A stretch of 64,000 nt of DNA. Source: Roseovarius sp. 217. GTDB taxonomy: Bacteria > Pseudomonadota > Alphaproteobacteria > Rhodobacterales > Rhodobacteraceae. Shown in pieces: positions 59,375-64,000 of this stretch. The notes beneath the pieces were generated by a model. It was not told the origin of the DNA. It did not search any database and saw only the letters and a program-made list of their open reading frames with translations. How positions within the stretch are numbered: the stretch's first letter is position 1; every line of letters begins with the position of its first letter. A program made the translations under genes and the position numbers. The stretch lies in NCBI RefSeq assembly GCF_000152845.1, contig NZ_CH902584.1, forward strand, positions 3,699,562 to 3,763,561. Direction: 5' to 3'.

Positions 59375-61483
59375 TCAGGCGCTGAGAAAGCTCGCATAGG
59401 GGATGTAGCGGACCGGGTCGCCGGGCTGAAGAGTGGCCGCGCCGTCGGGCAGTTCCACCAATCCTTCGGCCCAGCTCAGGCCACTGATGCGGCCAGAGCC
59501 CTCGGAGGCAAAGACCTCGGCGCGCCCATCACGGATGCGGGCGCGTAGATATTCGCGGCGGCCGGGTTTCTTGGATTTGGCAAAGGCTGCGGGCACATCA
59601 AAGCCTTGGGGCACGGACCACCCTGCGCCAGACAGAAGCCGTAATGCGGGGCGCGCGAAGATGAGCGCGCAGACGAGGGCCGCGACCGGATTTCCCGGCA
59701 GGCCAAAGACCGGCACGCCGCGCCAGAGACCCAGCGCCAGCGGGCGGCCCGGTTTGAGCGCGATACGCCACTGAGCCATCGCGCCCGCCTCATTCAGCAA
59801 GGCCGAGACGTGATCTTCATCCCCCGCCGAGGCCCCGCCGGAGGTGAGGATCGCATCGGCATTCTGGGCAGCACGATCAAGCACCGCGCGGAGTGCGGCG
59901 CGGTCATCGGCAATACGCCCGAGATCAAGCGGTGCATAGCCCATCTGCTGCATGAGACCCAAGAGCATGGGCCGGTTGGCGTCATAGATCTGCCCCTCGC
60001 GGGCGGGGCTGCCCGGCTCGACCAACTCATCGCCGGTCGAGATGACCGCGACGCGCAACTGATCGTGGATGGGCAGGTCAGAGAGCCCGACGGCGGCGCA
60101 GAGCGCCAGATCGGCAGAAGTGATGACACGGCCCGGCGTGAGCACCGGCGCACCTGCCGCCACATCCTCGCCCGCGCGGCGGGTGTTTGCGCCGGGTTTG
60201 AGGCCGGCGCGAAAGGCGATGCGGCCCTCGCCCAAGGTCACATCCTCTTGCAGGATCACGGTATCGACGCCCGCAGGCAGGGCAGCACCCGTCAGCACGC
60301 GGACCGCGTGACCGGAGGGCACTGTGCCCGGATAGGGCACACCGGCGGCGGCGCGGCCCTCGACCAGCGAGAGGATCTGATCGCCGGTGGTCAGGCTGGC
60401 GTGGGCAAAGCCGTAGCCGTCCACGGCGGTGTTCGCCTCGGGCGGATTGGCGCGAGGGGCGGTGATGGGTGCTGCCAGAACGCGGCCAAGCGCCTGCGCC
60501 AACGGCGCGCGGGTCTGGCCCACCACGGGGCGCAGCCGGTCGCGCAAGAGGGCGAGTGCATCGTCCACAGGCGTCCAGTCCACGCCAGCGGGCAGCGCAA
60601 AGCAATCGTTGCGCAGGGGCGGCGGTTTGAGCGGGTCATCGCAGGCGGCGATCAACTCCGCCTCATATCCCAACCCCAGAATCCAGCCTTCCTCGGGGGC
60701 ATCCACCGCCAGCATCTCGGACAGCCGGTCCTGCGGCACGCGGGCCAGCGCGCGCGCCAAGAGCCGCACCTGATGCGCGTCGCGGATGCCTCCCTGCGCC
60801 TCGGCGCGTTTGACGGCGGCATTGATCAGCCCCGGCCAGATTTCGACCAGCGCCACGGGCTTGTCCAACACCTCGAACGGCCAGACGGACACCTGCCCGT
60901 AGAACCTGCGCCGCAACCGATTGAGCACCGGCAGCCCGGTCAGCATCTGCCCGCCCACGGCCCCGGCACCGCCCATCTGCCAGCAGGTGAAGGCCCCCGG
61001 CGCCCGCGCCTCTGCGGCGCGCCGCTCGTCCATGCCATGACCCGCGCGCGTATCCTTGCGCGGCAAGCCCTCAATCTCGCGCTTCAGTCCGTTGAACCAG
61101 AACGGTCCCACGCCGGGAAAGCGGCCGTTGATCTCGGCCGCCACGTCAAAGCGGTTATTGCCGTCCGGCGCGTCCTCGATCACCGTTTCCAGCCAATCCC
61201 AGACCGCAAAGGGATTGTCGCACCCGGTCAGACCCTGTGCAAATCTCGCCGGAAAGCCAAACGGAAAATCCACCCCGATGAGCAGTCTGCGCCCCGCTGC
61301 AAGCTCTGCCTTGATCAGGGCCACAAGCGCCGCTTCGGCCTCTGCCCGGTTGCGCAGATAGAGGGAGGGCTCCTCCGTCCCGTGGCGCGTGACCCCGAGC
61401 CAGATCGCATCCCGACACGGGCGCGGGCCGGTATCCTTGGCCCCCGACCAATCTAGCATCGCAAAGGTGTCGAACGGGGTCAC
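59375..61483 (-). CDS. moeA: Fusion of a DUF429-like domain to MoeA-type molybdotransferase
   Basis: 702 residues, against about 400 for MoeA. Residues 1-285 form an extra domain: MLDWSGAKD (D11), LLIGVDFPFGFP (D72) and VEIWPGLINAA, a pattern like DUF429 or RNase H folds (impression only). From about 300 the MoeA part follows: ANTAVDGYGFA, GAALPAGVDTVILQEDV, VISTGDELVEPG, LTSGGASAGDEDHV and GLPGNPVAALV. MoeA inserts molybdate into molybdopterin. The fusion is tied to mobB upstream by an ATGA overlap, so the added domain is made with the cofactor pathway. Confidence 0.9.
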   Translation of the reverse strand: MTPFDTFAMLDWSGAKDTGPRPCRDAIWLGVTRHGTEEPSLYLRNRAEAEAALVALIKAELAAGRRLLIGVDFPFGFPARFAQGLTGCDNPFAVWDWLETVIEDAPDGNNRFDVAAEINGRFPGVGPFWFNGLKREIEGLPRKDTRAGHGMDERRAAEARAPGAFTCWQMGGAGAVGGQMLTGLPVLNRLRRRFYGQVSVWPFEVLDKPVALVEIWPGLINAAVKRAEAQGGIRDAHQVRLLARALARVPQDRLSEMLAVDAPEEGWILGLGYEAELIAACDDPLKPPPLRNDCFALPAGVDWTPVDDALALLRDRLRPVVGQTRAPLAQALGRVLAAPITAPRANPPEANTAVDGYGFAHASLTTGDQILSLVEGRAAAGVPYPGTVPSGHAVRVLTGAALPAGVDTVILQEDVTLGEGRIAFRAGLKPGANTRRAGEDVAAGAPVLTPGRVITSADLALCAAVGLSDLPIHDQLRVAVISTGDELVEPGSPAREGQIYDANRPMLLGLMQQMGYAPLDLGRIADDRAALRAVLDRAAQNADAILTSGGASAGDEDHVSALLNEAGAMAQWRIALKPGRPLALGLWRGVPVFGLPGNPVAALVCALIFARPALRLLSGAGWSVPQGFDVPAAFAKSKKPGRREYLRARIRDGRAEVFASEGSGRISGLSWAEGLVELPDGAATLQPGDPVRYIPYASFLSA

Positions 61484-61971
61484 AATCCCACCTCGGCCAG
61501 AATGAAATCGGCAATCGCCTTGGTGTCGTTGAGGTCAAAGAGCGGACGGTCGATTTCAAGTGCTGTATCGCTGGCCACCGCGCCGATGGTGGGATCATCG
61601 GTGGCAATCAACGGATTGCCGGTCTCGGCCCGAAACGCCTCGACCTTGGGGTGGCGGTCACGCTTGTAGCCCTCGACCAGAACCAGATCGACCGGGGCAA
61701 GTTTTTGCAGCAGGGTTTCGAGGCTGGGTTCCTCAGCCTCGCGCAGTTCATGCATCAGGGCAAAGCGGTTGCGCGAGGCCAAGAGGACCTCGGTTGCGCC
61801 TGCGACGCGGTGGCGATGGCTGTCTTTGCCGGGTTGGTCCACGTCAAAGCTGTGATGCGCGTGTTTCACGGTCGAGACAGTATAGCCGCGCCCGGTGATT
61901 TCGGCCACAAGCCGCTCCATCAGCCCGGTTTTGCCAGCGTTCTTCCAGCCGGTGACGCCGTATATCCTCAT
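61480..61971 (-). CDS. mobB: Molybdopterin-guanine dinucleotide biosynthesis protein B
   Basis: 163-residue GTP-binding helper of MobA. The P-loop VTGWKNAGKTGLMERL is at the N-terminus, followed by STVKHAHHSFDVDQPGKDSHRHR and DLVLVEGYKRDRHPKVEA, all family features. Overlaps by 4 bases with mobA upstream and the moeA fusion downstream. Confidence 0.95.
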   Translation of the reverse strand: MRIYGVTGWKNAGKTGLMERLVAEITGRGYTVSTVKHAHHSFDVDQPGKDSHRHRVAGATEVLLASRNRFALMHELREAEEPSLETLLQKLAPVDLVLVEGYKRDRHPKVEAFRAETGNPLIATDDPTIGAVASDTALEIDRPLFDLNDTKAIADFILAEVGL

Positions 61972-62603
61972 GCTGCTGCTCTCCTGCGTGCCACGTCGAG
62001 ATCCTCGGGCGTGTTGACGTTGAAAAAGGGATCAAGGGCGTCGTCGAACACCGCCTCGCGCCCGTGGTGTTTGTCGGTCCAGATCACGACCTTGCGCAAC
62101 CCGTCCAAGAGCGCCGCGCGCAGGTCGTGGCGTAGCGCCGTGGGCCAGAGGCCGAAGGTGGGATGTCGGATGAGGCCGCTGCCGCTCATGGATTTGGTGT
62201 CCGTATCGCCGCGCGGCGTGGCGGCAAGGACGAGGGGATGCTCCATGCCCTCTGCCGTCTGTGTCAGATGCACGACCAGATCGGTCGGGAAAAACGGCGT
62301 ATCGGCGGCGACGGTGACGATTGTGTCGGCCCCCTGCCCCGCTGCCCAATCGAGACCGGCCAGAACGCCCACCAGAGGTCCGGCGAAACCGGGGATGGGA
62401 TCGGGCAGCACCGGCAGACCGAAGGCCTCAAAGCGGGCGGGCTCGCCATTGGCATTGAGCGCCATCGCCCCCACCTGTGGGGTGAGACGGTCGATCACAT
62501 GCGCAAGGATCGGGCGCTCATCAAGCGGCAAAAGCCCCTTGTCGCCGCCCCCCATGCGCGTGGCCTGCCCGCCTGCCAGAATCACCCCGAGGGGACGGTT
62601 CAT
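61968..62603 (-). CDS. mobA: Molybdenum cofactor guanylyltransferase
   Basis: Attaches GMP to molybdopterin. 211 residues with the nucleotidyltransferase signature LAGGQATRMGGGDKGLLPL at the N-terminus, then VTVAADTPFFPTDLV (metal Asp) and the C-terminal FFNVNTPEDLDVA. The enzyme product fits bis-MGD formate dehydrogenase. Overlaps fdhD upstream and mobB downstream by ATGA. Confidence 0.95.
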   Translation of the reverse strand: MNRPLGVILAGGQATRMGGGDKGLLPLDERPILAHVIDRLTPQVGAMALNANGEPARFEAFGLPVLPDPIPGFAGPLVGVLAGLDWAAGQGADTIVTVAADTPFFPTDLVVHLTQTAEGMEHPLVLAATPRGDTDTKSMSGSGLIRHPTFGLWPTALRHDLRAALLDGLRKVVIWTDKHHGREAVFDDALDPFFNVNTPEDLDVARRRAAA

Positions 62604-63490
62604 ACGTCTGCCCCTTTGCGGCGGTGTTTCTTGTCCTCATCCCCTACGCTGTCGGGGTCTGCATCGCGCAAGAGGCGGTCATCCCCCGCAAGACAGACAA
62701 ACCGCTTGCCGCGCATCCGGCCTATCAGCGTCAATCCCACTTGGCGTGCAATCTCGACCCCCCAAGCGGTAAAACCAGAGCGCGAGGCGAGCACCGGAAT
62801 CCCCATCATCGCGGTCTTGATTACCATTTCCGAGGTCAGACGCCCGGTGGTGTAGAGGAGTTTATCGCCCGCCTCGACACCCTCGCTCAGCATCCAGCCC
62901 GCGATCTTGTCCACAGCGTTGTGGCGGCCGACATCCTCCATATAGACCAGCGGGCGGTTGCCCTGACAGAGCACGGTGCCGTGAATCGCCCCCGCCTCCA
63001 GGTAAAGCGAGGGGGTGCGGTTGATCACGCTGGCTAAGGCATAGAGATCGGAGGTCTTGACTGTCACGGCAGGCAGGGTCACGCCCTCGAGCCCCTCCAT
63101 CATATCGCCAAAGACCGTGCCTACGGCGCAGCCGCTGGTGCGGGTCTTCTTCTTGAGCTTTTCCTCATAGTTGGTCTGGCCATCGGTGCGCACGACCACA
63201 GTTTCCAACTCTTCATCATAGTCCACGCCCAAGACCGTTTCTTGCGGTCCGAGCATGCCCTGATTGCGCAGGAAGCCAAGCGCCAGATATTCGGGATAAT
63301 CGCCAATCGTCATGGCGGTCACGATTTCCTGCGCGTTGAGGAAAATCGTGAGCGGGCGTTCCTCGACCACCGAGATTTGCGTGCGGTTGCCGTCATGATC
63401 CATGCCCTCGACCGAACGGGTCAGACGGGGGGCTGCGGGATCGGGCGCGATGAGATAAGACAGGAGGTCGTCGGTGGTGGCCAATTGCAT
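62600..63490 (-). CDS. fdhD: Formate dehydrogenase accessory sulfurtransferase FdhD
   Basis: Transfers sulfur to the bis-MGD cofactor needed for active formate dehydrogenase. 296 residues. The region that holds the CxxC of E. coli FdhD (C121, C124) reads RTSGCAVGTVFGDM, so Cys121 is kept while the second Cys is replaced. Later family blocks include HGTVLCQGNRPLVYMEDVGRHNAVDK and GRLTSEMVIKTAMMGIPVLASRSG. The ATG lies directly after AGAAGGAG, which is too close; a TTG at 63484 would have ideal spacing. First gene of the fdhD-mobA-mobB-moeA operon. Confidence 0.95.
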   Translation of the reverse strand: MQLATTDDLLSYLIAPDPAAPRLTRSVEGMDHDGNRTQISVVEERPLTIFLNAQEIVTAMTIGDYPEYLALGFLRNQGMLGPQETVLGVDYDEELETVVVRTDGQTNYEEKLKKKTRTSGCAVGTVFGDMMEGLEGVTLPAVTVKTSDLYALASVINRTPSLYLEAGAIHGTVLCQGNRPLVYMEDVGRHNAVDKIAGWMLSEGVEAGDKLLYTTGRLTSEMVIKTAMMGIPVLASRSGFTAWGVEIARQVGLTLIGRMRGKRFVCLAGDDRLLRDADPDSVGDEDKKHRRKGADV

Positions 63491-63547
63491 CTCCTTCTGG
63501 CATTGGGTAGGCGGTGTCAGAGCACGGGGGCAACTTAGGGGCAAGCG

Positions 63548-64000
63548 GTGCATAGGCAAACCACCAATTCGACCTATTGGCAAGGCGTGCGCGACGGCGC
63601 GCCCTTCATTCTGGTGATTGTCCCGTTTTCGCTGCTCTTTGGCGTGGTGGCGACAGAAGCCGGGCTGAACGTGTTTGAAACGCTCAGCTTTTCGGTTCTG
63701 GTGATCGCCGGGGCGGCGCAATTCACGGCGCTGCAACTGCTCAGCGATGGCGCGCCCACGGCGATTGCGCTTATTTCAGCCTTGGCGGTCAATCTGCGGA
63801 TGGCGATGTATTCGGCCTCGCTCACGCCCTATATCGGCGGGGCGAGTTTGGGACAGCGGGCGCTGGCCGCCTATTTCACGGTAGATCAGAGCTATGCCTG
63901 TGCGATTGTCAAATTCGAGCAGAACCCCGATTGGACAGTGCCGCAGCGGTTGGGGTATTTCTTTGGGGTGGTCACGCCGATCTGTCCGCTCTGGTATATC
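63548..64000 (+). CDS. azlC: AzlC family branched-chain amino acid exporter subunit, 3' truncated by the window
   Basis: Open from GTG 63548 to the window end (151 codons, no stop). The sequence YWQGVRDGAPFILVIVPFSLLFGVVA, then VLVIAGAAQFTALQLL, AALAVNLRMAMYSASL-like and AYFTVDQSYACAIVKFE, is AzlC, which with AzlD exports branched-chain amino acids and analogues. Several hydrophobic helices are present. The start region overlaps no gene but lies 57 bases from the divergent fdhD start. The start codon is uncertain, and azlD would be expected just beyond the window. Confidence 0.9.
   Translation, partial: MHRQTTNSTYWQGVRDGAPFILVIVPFSLLFGVVATEAGLNVFETLSFSVLVIAGAAQFTALQLLSDGAPTAIALISALAVNLRMAMYSASLTPYIGGASLGQRALAAYFTVDQSYACAIVKFEQNPDWTVPQRLGYFFGVVTPICPLWYI

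Noticed and set aside
59810..61456. 548-codon plus-strand frame opposite the moeA fusion
   Set aside because: Antisense shadow of a well supported gene; composition is Gly/Arg/His-rich and no motif was seen.

Overview
The window reads as a chromosome segment of a marine alphaproteobacterium of the order Rhodobacterales (Roseobacter group). This is inferred from protein families, not from a marker gene. The family-level hints are an exosortase E/VPEID-CTERM pair, an aa3-type oxidase subunit IV of 44 residues, a TIGR02300-type acidic protein, a bacterial saccharopine pair, a plant-type glutamate-cysteine ligase, a DmdC-like acyl-CoA dehydrogenase and tRNA genes with encoded CCA. The DNA is GC-rich, most genes are packed in short operons with ATGA overlaps, and no phage, insertion sequence, CRISPR array or rRNA was seen. 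Both window ends cut genes: an RND adaptor at the left and an AzlC permease at the right.

Layout. 1-4.6 kb: RND efflux adaptor and an oversized pump. 4.8-6.6 kb: a 56-residue protein with a VPEMD/membrane helix/RRR tail, tail to tail with an exosortase E-CAAX-protease fusion; this is the most distinctive item here. 6.6-12.6 kb (minus strand): formate dehydrogenase alpha, then a tightly overlapped cbiD-cobK-DNA glycosylase-esterase operon. 12.9-16.6 kb: phosphatase, GST, and a saccharopine (lysine) operon carrying a SemiSWEET gene. 16.7-24 kb: UvrD-type helicase, FMN hydroxy-acid dehydrogenase, pyruvate carboxylase. 24-28.4 kb: small enzymes and a Tat-dependent GMC dehydrogenase pair.

28.9-35 kb: tRNA-Gly, then hisB-hisH-glsA, hisA and hisF-hisE, interrupted by small genes on the opposite strand. 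35-40.2 kb: threonylcarbamoyl-AMP synthase, DmdC-like dehydrogenase with an MBL hydrolase, and three small proteins including an oxidase subunit. 40.4-44.4 kb (minus strand): gpmI-envC-ctpA, a cell-envelope operon. 44.9-47.1 kb: DUF1636-cobC-cbiB, a second cobalamin locus.

47.1-50.7 kb: GntR regulator with a palindromic leader, a zinc metallopeptidase, an acidic protein, tRNA-Ala, ribosomal protein L28, and copper-handling genes. 50.7-51 kb holds a gene-free structured stretch with a long inverted repeat. 51-57 kb: OmpA/BON envelope protein, ubiA, rsmE and gshA. 57-59.4 kb: MFS carrier and arabinose-5-phosphate isomerase. 59.4-63.5 kb (minus strand): fdhD-mobA-mobB-moeA fusion, a molybdenum cofactor operon that could serve the formate dehydrogenase encoded 50 kb away.

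Functions and domains were judged by eye from translated sequence. No database search was run.
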